64,000 nt of DNA from Phialocephala subalpina (taxonomy: Eukaryota > Ascomycota > Leotiomycetes > Helotiales > Mollisiaceae): contig FJOG01000001.1 in assembly GCA_900073065.1 (NCBI GenBank), positions 336,384 through 400,383 of the forward strand, given 5' to 3'. The translations under genes and the position numbers were made by a program. Below the pieces are notes generated by a model that worked only from the letters and a program-made list of their open reading frames with translations, searched no databases and had not been told where the DNA came from. The number at the start of each line of letters is the position of its first letter. Positions within the stretch are counted from its first letter, which is position 1. Shown piece by piece: positions 34,039 through 45,009 of the stretch.

Positions 34039-37000
34039 ATGCAACAGGGACAACGATGTTTAATCACCGCGATCGATCTCGGTACAAGCGCCACGACAGC
34101 GCAGTGGGCATTAGCTGTCGACTCTTTCAACCGCCAGGGCGAGCTGCAGAGGGACCCCATTGGGAGTCCAGTTGAGATGAGGGCATGGCGAGGCTCTCGC
34201 AAAGGTGATGCTATAGGAAATATTTGTCTTCCAACTAACTTGGTGTACGACAGAGCTTCCAAGGAGCTCCTCTGTATGGGGTTTCAGGCACAGCAGTATT
34301 TGGACGATCCATCACCAGAAATTGCTCGCGAAAAAGTGTTCGTTGTCGAACACATCAAACTCTTGCTTACCGACCCCGACGATATAAAAATCTCTCCCGA
34401 GACTGCAGCACGGCATCGTAATATGCGCGACGAATTGGCTCAGACATTGCAGAAGGGCCCTTACGAGGTCTTTGAGGACTTTTTAGACGCAGTCATCGAA
34501 GAAATAATCGGTGCAGCGAAGATGTCGATCCGAATTTCCTTGGAGACCTCGAAGCTTGAGCTGGCTCTTGCCTTTCCCTCAGGATGGCCTGAGCTTATCC
34601 ACCGAAAAGTTGCCGCAATCGGTGCCAGATCAGTTCAGAAAGCACTTGAGATACACAACCTCCAGACAATGACCTTTGCGATACAAAATGTCTATACTTT
34701 GTCTGAGACGCTTTGTGGGGTCAAAGAGTGGCTCACCGCAACCATTGAAGAGGCCTCTCTCTCACTTGATCTTGGTCCGCAGACCTCGAACTTAGATGAG
34801 CTCAATGTGAGTTGCAGAGTCAAACCGTGTTGGAATTCGAAACTAATCTTCCTGCTAGGAAGGCGATTTATTTCTGCCTGTTGACATCGGCGGTGGCACG
34901 GGATGCTTAACACCCTTGAAGCTTGTTAGCAAAAGCCCTCTCAAGGTAGATCAACTTGGCCCAACTCAGTGTTCGTAACGCCTGGATATGACAAACCGCA
35001 TTGCTGACCATGCTGTAGCTCTTGACGTGTCGGGTGAAGCAGTCGAAGCCGAGTTTGAAAAACGACTCAGGCAAATGGTGTCCCCCAACGACTACAGGGG
35101 CGATGTTGAACGACTCTTTTACCAAATTTGTCGTGAATTTAAGGAGGAGAAGAAGAACTGCGGTCAGCCCCCAAGGCCTGGCTCATCAACTTGGAACATG
35201 CCTGCACCGCGGCTTCGTGCAAATCCTCGAAAGGGCTTCGAGAAAGATTGCATGAGAATCAGCCGGTACATACGATCCGAGCCGCTTCGTTGGATACTGG
35301 CTAAAATTAAGCAGAACATTACTCGAGCAGTGTTTTGATCCTGTTCTCGATAGACTTGATGTCGCCATCGACCAAGTCTTAGCCAAGTATCCTACCATCA
35401 AAGTAAGCTTCCTTTTGATCTTCTGATTACGTCAGCTAACAAACCCTTTAGGCGGTTGTTTTCTTGGGGCAGTTTGGTGGTAGCTCCGATTATCTGAGAA
35501 AGCGTATGGCGAGAAGTTCGATCGCCAATTCGGTAAAGCTGCGACACAGTCTGTCCGGGAAACTCGATGTGGTCAAAGGAGCTATGTCCGACCGACTAAA
35601 GCTCACAGAGAAGTTCATCCGGAAATCGGAGACAGTCAAAAGCTACGGAACACTCGTCACTCTTCGCTATGATCCTGATTCTGAAGGGCAGCGCATGTTC
35701 CCAAACGCCATTCAGGATGGCGCTGTACCACTCGAACGACATTACGACACCGATATGGTTAAGGTAGTGGAATGGGCGATCCCAAAGGTAAGCTTCCATA
35801 AATCATTTCGAGATAGTGTATACTGAATCAGGCGAGCAGGCGACAATTTTGGAAGAAAACCTCGTTGACATCGGAAAGGATGGACGAAGGTATCATACGT
35901 GGCCATTCAACGAGACAGATCTTGAATTTGAAGATATTATTGTCATTTCGGATGAAGTTCCGCCCCCTCCATGGGAAGACGGAAAGTCTTACACGTTATG
36001 GACCACAGCTCACCAGGAAAATAACCTGGTAATCAATGGGAGAAGGTGTATGTGTCATCAGCCCTCTGCCTGGTAGAACCCGTCTAATGTTTATTGCAGT
36101 GGAAGTTCACCAGATTCCATATGTTTGGGGTCTCGCGATGTCAGTAAAACTTGATGCTCACTCCAACGTCATAGGGTCCTATGAAACAGATGACTTGTCA
36201 TGGTTTATGTGGCCAGAAGAGAAGAAGAAGCACAAGCGGCGAGTCAAACGGAGATTTCTTAAGTACGAATTAGTGTGGAATATCACAGAGATGCAGGTCA
36301 AAACCTTTGTCAGAGCGATATTTCCAAATCCAACAGGCCCTCTTACCATGCAGCTTGCCGAGGAACAGCCACTTGGTCCTCAGGAATTAATTTATGGGGA
36401 ATCGCGATCACAAGCTTTGGTCAAGGATATTCAGGTATCAGCAAGGGAGTCTGCTCATGCTGCGCCCGTTGCACGGCCTCGACAGCTTACCGAGAACGGA
36501 AAAATCAGAGAGCAAACAGTTGAGCAATATCAACGCTTGGATGACATGCTTAGTTCCAGTGGTCGTCGGCTCGTCAATGACCTGGCAAATGAATACCAAC
36601 AGCCTAGAGCAGAAGTTGCACAGATGACAGATCATGTCCAAACTGCTCGGCCCGTGGCCCAAATGACCAGTGACAGGCATATTCCACCGCCGGCGCGCAC
36701 GACGGAGCCTCTTGGTATTCCTGGTCCATCACGGTCTGCTCCACGAGATGGTCCCGATCGCTTAGATGAAACAACAAAGGTAAGTTTTATGCTAGTAGTC
36801 ATCGACTGTATAACTAAGTAAACATCACAGGTCATGCCCTGGAACCCTCTACAACCTGCACAAACGTACTCTAGTAATCTCAAAATGGATGGGAGACATC
36901 GCAATGGTTAGCCTATGCCTATTCATACGTGGAGACATTTAACTTACGCTGCCAGGTTGTTACACTTGCAAGCTACGCAAGAAGAAGTGTGACTGTTCTT

Positions 37001-37371
37001 ACACATTCATCGGAACAATGAACTCGCAGACATGCCATACACGCAATCGTCATGGCATAACCTGCCACATGACTGAACCGGAATGGGTGGATGATCCAGA
37101 CCTAGTCGGAGCTCATCGTGATGAACAGAAACGACTCTTGAAGCTGAAGAGAAAGTCTCGTGACGACTCTGTCTCATCCGGAAGGACTTCTAGAGATCGC
37201 TCGGCCACTGTCAGGCCCACCGAGTTCTCGGTGCATCAGAATTCTGTCCTGCACCCCATCGAGAATGGATTTCCGGATCATCACCCAGGTTCCATAAACG
37301 GACCATCCACCCCTCCGAGCAGAGGGATGGCTATCCGTGGTGGGAAAGGAGGACTTAGACGTCCCAGGTAG
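34039..37371 (+). CDS. Hsp70-like ATPase with a C-terminal imperfect Zn2Cys6-type cluster
   Basis: Nine exons: 34039-34806, 34859-34970, 35019-35265, 35312-35402, 35452-35787, 35840-36047, 36100-36779, 36831-36906, 36956-37371; together 977 aa, in frame throughout. Residues 10-25 (TAIDLGTSATTAQWAL) are the phosphate-1 loop and 264-271 (VDIGGGTG) the phosphate-2 loop of the actin/Hsp70 fold; VVFLGQFGGSSDYLRKRM (about 407) is the adenosine-binding motif. This is like Hsp12A-type fungal Hsp70 relatives, which lack the classical substrate domain. After a linker, residues about 840-870 read CYTCKLRKKKC...CHTRNRHGITC and then EPEWVDDPDL, the shape of a fungal binuclear cluster, but the fifth Cys is Arg (CGC). 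The exon 2 donor (GTTCGT at 34971) is weak and least certain. Inferred: nucleotide-dependent, perhaps DNA- or chromatin-associated. Confidence 0.72.
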
Positions 37372-38237
37372 TGATTTCTTTGCGTGGTAATTTAATTGGC
37401 TACTCGTTCACAGGATTTCGATGAATTCGCTCGTTTCTTAATATCTCTTTTATTTGGGAAGGCAATTCACTTTTCAAAAATAGCACCAAAAATATTACTT
37501 CCTTATGCGCCCTTCAACTTGTCTCGAGATCTGCTGGCAGTTACCTGGCCTGAATTGCCCGCTAGTAGTGTGGTCATGACGACCAATAATTTCGTGATTC
37601 GTCCACCGTCGACCACTGCTAAAGCTCCGTCCCGTCCATGGCCCCCTGTCAATAATGCCTAGCACATGGCAGCTGGCTAGCTCCCTTGCTGCTGCAATCG
37701 TTAGCATCTCAAAGAAAAAGAGGACAGTATTCCTACTTCCTAACACCTATTGAGAGTGTCTTCGTGGAAATACTTCGGTTTGGAAGGGCGCTGGCGTGGT
37801 CTCTCTCATTTGTTGAATGCCGTCACCCTATGTACTTCAATTGCTTGTACCAAATGAACATATGCAAATCGTAGAATGAGATGGTGGATCTCTTGTCCAT
37901 TTACCAAGTATTGTACCATATCAAAAGCGGCGATGATGCGATCCTCATTACTATTAGAGTGGGATAAAGGCTACTGAGCCGATGATGGCATTAAGCTCTC
38001 GTAAATTAGTCGACGACTTTTAAGAAAGTAGAGGATGGAATCCTCCTTAATCAGACGCTAGGCGACGACACTTATCTCAGAAGGTACGAGGTCCTTCTTA
38101 TCGCTCAACCTGGGTTCTCCAGCCTCCATCGGACGCTGTGCCTTCAACCGTTTTGAGATCGATGGTAATGTTATCTCCTGCTCTTTAACAAAAAAGTCTT
38201 GTCGTTTCGCATGTTCTGTAAAGATAGTCAAATTATG
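37372..38237. other. gene-poor region before gap 1
   Basis: A plus frame at 37396-37662 lacks any recognised feature and is not called. Nothing else seen. Confidence 0.35.
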
Positions 38238-38943
38238 NNNNNNNNNNNNNNNNNNNNNNNNNNNNNNNNNNNNNNNNNNNNNNNNNNNNNNNNNNNNNNN
38301 NNNNNNNNNNNNNNNNNNNNNNNNNNNNNNNNNNNNNNNNNNNNNNNNNNNNNNNNNNNNNNNNNNNNNNNNNNNNNNNNNNNNNNNNNNNNNNNNNNNN
38401 NNNNNNNNNNNNNNNNNNNNNNNNNNNNNNNNNNNNNNNNNNNNNNNNNNNNNNNNNNNNNNNNNNNNNNNNNNNNNNNNNNNNNNNNNNNNNNNNNNNN
38501 NNNNNNNNNNNNNNNNNNNNNNNNNNNNNNNNNNNNNNNNNNNNNNNNNNNNNNNNNNNNNNNNNNNNNNNNNNNNNNNNNNNNNNNNNNNNNNNNNNNN
38601 NNNNNNNNNNNNNNNNNNNNNNNNNNNNNNNNNNNNNNNNNNNNNNNNNNNNNNNNNNNNNNNNNNNNNNNNNNNNNNNNNNNNNNNNNNNNNNNNNNNN
38701 NNNNNNNNNNNNNNNNNNNNNNNNNNNNNNNNNNNNNNNNNNNNNNNNNNNNNNNNNNNNNNNNNNNNNNNNNNNNNNNNNNNNNNNNNNNNNNNNNNNN
38801 NNNNNNNNNNNNNNNNNNNNNNNNNNNNNNNNNNNNNNNNNNNNNNNNNNNNNNNNNNNNNNNNNNNNNNNNNNNNNNNNNNNNNNNNNNNNNNNNNNNN
38901 NNNNNNNNNNNNNNNNNNNNNNNNNNNNNNNNNNNNNNNNNNN
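38238..38943. other. assembly gap, 706 N
   Basis: A run of 706 undetermined bases. Reading frames that cross it are artefacts. The second gap in this window has the same length. Confidence 0.99.
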
Positions 38944-39960
38944 AGCAACTGACACAAATATACTCCATTTTCAAACCGCTGTCCTTGGTGATAGTGATTG
39001 TGACGAAGCTGATGAGCTGCTGTTAGACAGATCCGTAACTGTGTGATAGAGTATGGACTCGATCCTGTTGTCCTTAGACCGACCGTGAATATATAAAAGG
39101 TGAATTTCATCTTTCTCTTTTCAGAGAGGTGGGTATATTAGGATGACAACTGCATGATCATCGGTTGAAGTAGGAAAGTTTTGGTTTAAGTCACTTGGGC
39201 TATTAGTATCGAAGTTAAATGGCTCATTTGACAAGCCGTAGAGGAGAAAGTTAGTAGTGTGCGATAATCTAATTTGAGGATGCTCTGCATCTTCAAAATA
39301 TCAGCAAAGATAATCAGGCCGTAATAGAAGGCAACTTACAAGGTGGATATGGAGTACCTGCGGCATCTATATTGAGTATGTGCGACTTCGGGAAACCCTC
39401 CCTTCTTTGGGAGGAAGTTCGAAATACTTGTGCTAGAGAAAATAAAGGAAGGAAAAGAGAACTGTTCGGTTATGCACCCTTTAAACTAATATGTGGTTAC
39501 ATGTTGGAGGCGGGGCTGCGGGTGGCAGTATCGCAGAGAGCCTATGGATTGGGACTGCTCTAAGACTGCTACAAATGGAGAGCATAGATGGCTTGCACTT
39601 TACGATAACAAGCATCAGTACAACGATGGAACTCAAAAGTCTTGGAGTATCCATCCCTTTGGACGTTAAAATGGAGACTAAATCGGTAAGTACGACTTAA
39701 AAAGACATAAATGATGCAAAGCAATAATTAAAAGAGAGAAAGATTCATGATTTGCAATTTCTGTTTACATAACTTTGTTATATAAGACGCTAAATTCCAG
39801 TCAGTCAAACCATCTAGCGCTGTGAAGCATTTTTTCACGTAACCGATGGTGACTAACACCTGAACCCATCTAGTTCTAAAGGGATGACAGGGAAAAGCTC
39901 TTTGAGAATGGTGCCAAATTCAGCCCCCAGCATTGTCCTGCTCATTGCGCTGAGGCTAGC
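38944..39960. other. gene-poor region after gap 1
   Basis: Only short frames (39372-39563, 39491-39700) without domains. No gene called. Confidence 0.35.
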
Positions 39961-39978
39961 TGTTGTGGCCTAAGGCCC

Positions 39979-40069
39979 CTACGCCACTGGTGGCGTAGAA
40001 GGCCCTGAACGGGCACTTCGTTCAGGCTAGGAGACCCCGAAACTAGGCGTCTCCGTAGCCTACGGAGAC
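39979..40069 (+). repeat. chain of three perfect hairpins
   Basis: Stems CTACGCCAC/GTGGCGTAG (39979-39987, 39990-39998), CCTGAACG/CGTTCAGG (40004-40011, 40019-40026) and GTCTCCGTAG/CTACGGAGAC (40049-40058, 40060-40069) stand in a row within 91 bp. The area is also rich in GGCCCT-type words. It could be a structured repeat, a MITE-like element or a structured RNA; nothing more can be said. Confidence 0.6.
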
Positions 40070-40696
40070 CCCGAAGCTTCAGGGCTTATAGGGCCCTCAG
40101 GGCCTATATATACAGCGTACCTGTCCACTGTAGAGGTAGAAGAGCAAGTCTTATAGCACACCTCAATTTATCACGTGCACGCTAGTCCAAATTTTACTTG
40201 CAACACTAGCGTTGAAAATGGAGGATCACGTGAGAAGCACTGTGTCCTCCTCCGAAGATTCCTGGGCAATATTATATAATCTGCTCTTCTACTTGAAATT
40301 AAATGCACAGGAGAGACTGTCAGGCTCATGGAATGGTCACTATGGAATGATCCCTAGTACCATTTTGTTCACGTGATGATATTAAAGCTCTGCAAAACAG
40401 CCGAACCGATTAGGCTGGTACTTTTTCCTGCCCTTGTGCATTATATAACAGAAAAAAAAGAAGCCATCTTTCCGACCTCATGTAATGTAGAGGGAAACAC
40501 ATTTCCAAGCAAAAAATCTACTCTAATCGTGATTGATCATTTGTCATTAATTGAGCGTCCCTGCCTGCACCTCTGGTGACAAATTTAGGACCTCTGGCTG
40601 GGAGAAGGGGCGTTTTCGGGCCCCTCGTTAAAAGTTGATGGTTCCTAGTAAGCGTGTGAATAGGGTGAGCAGACCTGAGCAAAACCTGAACCGAAG
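40070..40696. other. non-coding region with repeated TCACGTGA palindromes
   Basis: TCACGTGA occurs at 40226-40233, 40369-40376 and (just past this region) 40717-40724, with TCACGTGC at 40171. No gene is called here. Confidence 0.4.
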
Positions 40697-41662
40697 CTAA
40701 GCAAAGGCGGCGCTGCTCACGTGAGAGATGGGGTTGTGGAAGAGGAGACATTTCCGTGGTGTAACTATTCGATTCATTTGTATCCCAATATCAAGTAGTG
40801 CATTTTGGGGCGTATTCCGCGTGTCACAGAATTCTGTTGCTCCAGCATCAAGTAATTGCCGAAGAACAAGCTCATGAGAACGCCCCTCCCGGTCACAATC
40901 GCGGCATCTAAGGAGAAGCTCCTCATCGTGCAAGAAAGATATAACATCATAGTCTAGTGATGTCGCGGATAGTAGAGCAAATTTGAGTGGTGTTCCGTTC
41001 ATGCTATTTTCGTTGACACCGGCGCCGTCTTCGAGAAGCTTGGAACAAACACCTTCAAGGGAAAAACGTGCCGCCCAGTGGAGGGGCGAATACCCTACGA
41101 TGACTTCAATGGCATCGAGAACACGATCACCGCTATTGAAGCGCCAGTTTGCAGCCCAAGCGAATATCCAGAGCTGAAAAATCTTCTCAGATTTCGGAAA
41201 AACCAATTCGAGGACAGAATTATGAACCGAATCATCCTTGCATCTGTGAACATGATATGTCCAGTAGGTACAGGCGTATTCGAGGGAACGATAAGCGCCA
41301 CTGAATAAGGACCAGTCAGTCTCAAGCTTTTCTCGTATCTGTTCTCGTCTAGTTTCAACCTCGTAGAAAACTTCATCGAGTATCGGTAATGGGTTCCCAT
41401 CGAACGAGACACACCCAAGGAAACGGATACGCGAGCTAGCTAGAATGGTGTGATCATTGGATAGTCGGTATTCGACAAACGTTGGGTCTTGAAGCGGATC
41501 AATGCACAGGAGAAATTCTTTCACCGTGAAGTGGGCGAATTCAAGGCCCTGTGATATGCGGTTCTTTCGCAGTAAACTACTACACCAGTGCAATAACTCC
41601 TCCTCAGTAGTTATAGCTCGAGAATCGAAGGTATCACTGCGGCCTGCTAAAGCTTGAAGCAA
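40697..41662 (-). pseudogene. 5'-truncated NACHT-ankyrin NLR remnant
   Basis: A 321-codon frame with no ATG near its beginning (first codon TTG) opens directly in LLQALAGRSDTFDSRAITTE and EELLHWCSSLLRKN, then LEFAHFTVKEFLL, the winged-helix region that follows the NACHT domain in fungal NLRs. It continues through a helical linker to ankyrin-like units (YSPLHWAARFSLEGVCSKLL, EDGAGVNENSMNGTPLKFAL, LRQLLDAGATEF). The nucleotide-binding domain and any N-terminal effector are absent upstream, where I see only unrelated sequence. It is therefore the tail of a fungal innate-immunity-type receptor that lost its 5' part. A spliced upstream exon farther away cannot be fully excluded. Confidence 0.65.
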
Positions 41663-42145
41663 CTGTGTGGTACGTACGGTTGCTCAGATCCACCCTCCCG
41701 CCTGACAACAGGTGCCTAGGCAGGTCTGGAGAAAGAAAACACGTGACTAAGCCTGGGTAAGTCGTCTTCCATTATCTCGAGCAATTGGAAGGATTAACGA
41801 GGACGAGAAAGTGAGGAAGCATCCTTAATGATGTTGGACGCGGACACCGAGCACAAATCTTGGAATAGAAGTCCTGTAACTAAAAATTGCGAGTGTGATA
41901 GTGGAAAACAACAGAAGTCAGCCGAACAAAACTCTCTACCAAACCTTCCCCATCAAGTCCGCAAGTTGACATACCTCATTAGAACAAGCGGGAGGCAACT
42001 CGCAAACTCCCAATCAATTACGTACCCATTCCTTAACGTGAAATTTCTCACCCCCTTCAACGTAGCCTCCTATTACTACCAAACCCAACAATCTGCCCAT
42101 CCGCCGTCCTCTATAGATAAATCAGTATATGATTTGACGTAGAGC
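41663..42145. other. intergenic region
   Basis: No remnant of the missing NACHT domain is visible here. A plus frame 41828-42142 lacks features. Confidence 0.35.
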
Positions 42146-43460
42146 TTAGGAGTCGAGGAGCTGAGAAGCCGAGTTCGCAGTACTAGCGAAGAGTTCGGCT
42201 CTGAACATCTTTGCAAATAAGGGAAGAATTTGACATACCAACACCCCATTCGCATCCCTCCCCGGCCCACCCAATCCCCATCTCCTCTCCTCATACTCAT
42301 CATCCTCCTCCCCCCTCCTTCTCAAACCCAATCCCAGTCCCAGCCTCAACCCCAAACTCTCTCCAATCCTATCCGACAAGGTGACTCTATCCCCTCCACA
42401 TCTGCCCAATCTATCATCCAACCTCTCGCGATCACTTAATCTATCCAATTCCCTGGCATCGACTCCTAGAAATTCAAGCAAGATAAGAAGACGATCATGG
42501 AAAGTGTCATCACGGGTGCAGGAACGTGCGCCGTCGAGAATCCATGACAGGCCGCGGAAACGGTCGCGGATGCTGTAGGGGTCGGAGTAGACGCGAGAGG
42601 TGAGGTCGTAGGCTGTGAGGATGCGGTCTAGGGTGCTGTCTTCGCGATATCAGTTTGGCATCAAGAGCAAGAGGAAAAGAGGAGGGAAAGGTGGGGAAGG
42701 GAACATATTATCAAGTTTCCCAAACCAATCGATACGTCTTGGGATCTCGAAATCCCGCGGATAGTGCCCAGTCTCAGGTCCGCTATCGATGACTTTTGGA
42801 TGAACCTCTGCGACGGCAGCATAGATGCTAACGAGACTGTTCGCGAGTTGGACGGCGAGGTTTTGTCTGAAACTTGTCAGTGCCAGATCATGCAGAGCAA
42901 ACAGAGAAGCAGGCAAGGACATACCTACGAACAAAATCAGTCACGATCCCCTCTTCAACTCTTCTTTCATCGCCCGTCAATCCGGTAAGACGTCTCAATG
43001 GAGCAGTTCTCAAATCAGCATTTCGAGAATACCAGTCCGAACCTAGGAGAGAGCTGATAGTAGCATCGAGAATGTCCTGGAAATCCTCAGCACGGATGTA
43101 GCGATCGCGACCCAGTCCAACCATTTCGTCGTCAGAGTTGGGACCGAGGTGATAGAATAGAAATCTGGAGATGTAGGGATGGAGTTGAGTTGCTCTGGCG
43201 AAGAGAGGGTTAACGTTGTCGCAAGGGAGCTGCGCTACCTCCGGCGGTCGTGGATGAGCTGTGTTATAGAGGGACTGTCTGAAGGAGCGGGATTATCTTG
43301 GGAAGGAGGGCGTGTACGATTACGTTGATTATCGTGTTTGGAGAATGTGCGGTTATTTGGAGTGTTATTGGAGCGACTAACGAATCGAAGAGGTTGGCCA
43401 CCGAGACCAGGGGGCAAACAGCAGAGGGTAAGGAGGAAATGGTGGCGGTAGCTCTAGCGA
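42146..43460 (-). CDS. uncharacterised multi-exon gene
   Basis: Coding-like segments join in frame across short introns on the minus strand: a Pro/Asn-rich part (PLRFVSRSNNTPNNRTFSKH to SITQLIHDRRR), an intron ending CGCCAG, then ATQLHPYISRFLFYHLGPNS, DDEMVGLGRDRYIRAEDFQD and TGDERRVEEGIVTDFVRR, an intron (GTATGT...TTTCAG) and QNLAVQLANSLVSIYAAVAE to RRIDWFGKLDN. A further exon probably carries TLDRILTAYDLTSRVYSDPY and DRLLILLEFLGVDARELDRL, ending in an Arg/Asp-rich tail. The first exon and one internal junction (near 42700) are unresolved, and the right limit given is approximate. No domain is recognised. Confidence 0.42.
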
Positions 43461-43636
43461 GATAAGATTTTCCTTTCCTGTATATTCGATTATCTGGATA
43501 GGAGATGATAGAATGGAGACTATGTTGTTGAGTCGCAAGGGTGGTATGTAAGGTTCTCGAATGACGAAATTAGGAATTTGCCCAAGGCTGAGAGGTCACC
43601 GGGAAAGGATGGTAGGAGGTGACGGTCAGATGAGAG

Positions 43637-43972
43637 TTATAGAAGACGGCGAGAATGCTGCCGCGAAAGGACAGCAGGTAGCGGCCGTGAAATGAGAGAT
43701 GTCGGTCGTTCGAGATCGCCGAGCTGGTGGAGGTAGAAATTACGGTAAAAAAGCTCAGAATCAAGTCCACGTCCGAGTCCGAGCCCAAGAAGCCGTGCTC
43801 TAGATAAAAGAGGAAGATGAGGAGCGACGAGAACCTGGTCAATGATGTTTTGTTGTGCTATGTATGGTACTGACGGAGGAGGAGAGACTTCGTATACCAC
43901 GTACCGCGGTCTGAGTCGCGTCGTTCTCCTCTTTCGCTGAGAGTTGCAACAAAAGAATTTGAGGCCACACAT
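43637..43972 (-). CDS. hypothetical basic protein, or first exon of the gene at 42146-43460
   Basis: From the ATG at 43972 an open frame of 111 codons reads MCGLKFFCCNSQRKRRTTRL, RPRYVVYEVSPPPSVPYIAQ and a Leu/Gly/Arg-rich tail. The start (cysteines, basic cluster, then a PPP segment) looks like a genuine N-terminus, and it lies directly upstream of the uncharacterised gene on the same strand, so a donor inside it may splice onward. No family recognised. Confidence 0.35.
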   Translation of the reverse strand: MCGLKFFCCNSQRKRRTTRLRPRYVVYEVSPPPSVPYIAQQNIIDQVLVAPHLPLLSRARLLGLGLGRGLDSELFYRNFYLHQLGDLERPTSLISRPLPAVLSRQHSRRLL

Positions 43973-45009
43973 TCAGACTAAGTGAAGCTCGCGCGAGTGG
44001 AAGGCCAAACGCCTGTTATGTAGCGAGCCTTTATAGACCAGGGCCTAGTTTGCTTTACCCGCAAGCTGCGGACAACCTTTGGATCTGCCGTAAAGGACTT
44101 TGCTAGGACTTTGCTGGCACTTTGGTGGTTTCCGTGGGTTCGTCAGAGCCTTGCTGACAGCTCATCAACGGGTGGATGAGTTCTTACTTTGCTACTCGGA
44201 ATCCTTGATTGTGAGCTGAGAGCTGACATGTAGAACGTCCATCTGCGGGTAGATGCAGCATGTTTGGTTGTCACGAAACGACAAACTACGTTGAGAACGA
44301 CGAGGCTGGCTTGCCACGCCCATGAAATACAGCGGGGCAAGGTTTCCGTTGAGTTTGCCCGAGGATAGCAGCCATGGTCGAGGAAGCCATGGCACCGGAT
44401 GCTACCACGGGACAAATTTCATCATACTCGACCAACAGACTAGGCAGAAGCACCATTTTTGGGTGAGATCCGTCACTCAATCTGCAAGACACGATATCTT
44501 CATGCGTGGGCATATCTTGACAAAGGCTTGCTTACGATTTGCTTGGGATGTTGTCAAGATTTTGAATGCTAACGAGATCCATGCCATCGATGTCAGAGTA
44601 AAATGAAACTAACAGGGACGGAAAGCATTCAACATAGGAATACGCTGGAGTGAGAACTTCTCTAAGCCATGAGCAACACGCAAAATATCAAGTCGAAGCT
44701 CGAAGGCTGACTTTGGACGCTGACGGGTCCAACGTAGTGTCCACCTCTAATCACATATAAGCATCTTCAAGATGACGCCAATCCTACAGTTCCGACACCC
44801 TCACACCATCGATTGGCGTGAAATGAACACGTTGCTGAATGCTAGCAAACTCTCAAACCAAGGCTGACTGTAGATATGTTGTACAGGTCGTGCAGAAGTT
44901 GCTGGATAAGTCGATACACAATGGGTTGGACGGCCAAACATGCTCATGATCGGGGTCTTTAGCGTTGCTTCCGGGTAAAAACTTGGTGGCAACCCTGGCA
45001 CGACACAAA
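43973..45009. other. intergenic region, about 1 kb
   Basis: Overlapping frames on both strands around 44140-44610 carry no recognisable domain. Nothing called. Confidence 0.4.

Noticed and set aside
33978..34262. Minus-strand frame over the start of the Hsp70-like gene
   Set aside because: Antisense shadow of the phosphate-1 region.
38058..39110. Long frames on both strands across the first N run
   Set aside because: They consist almost entirely of undetermined bases.
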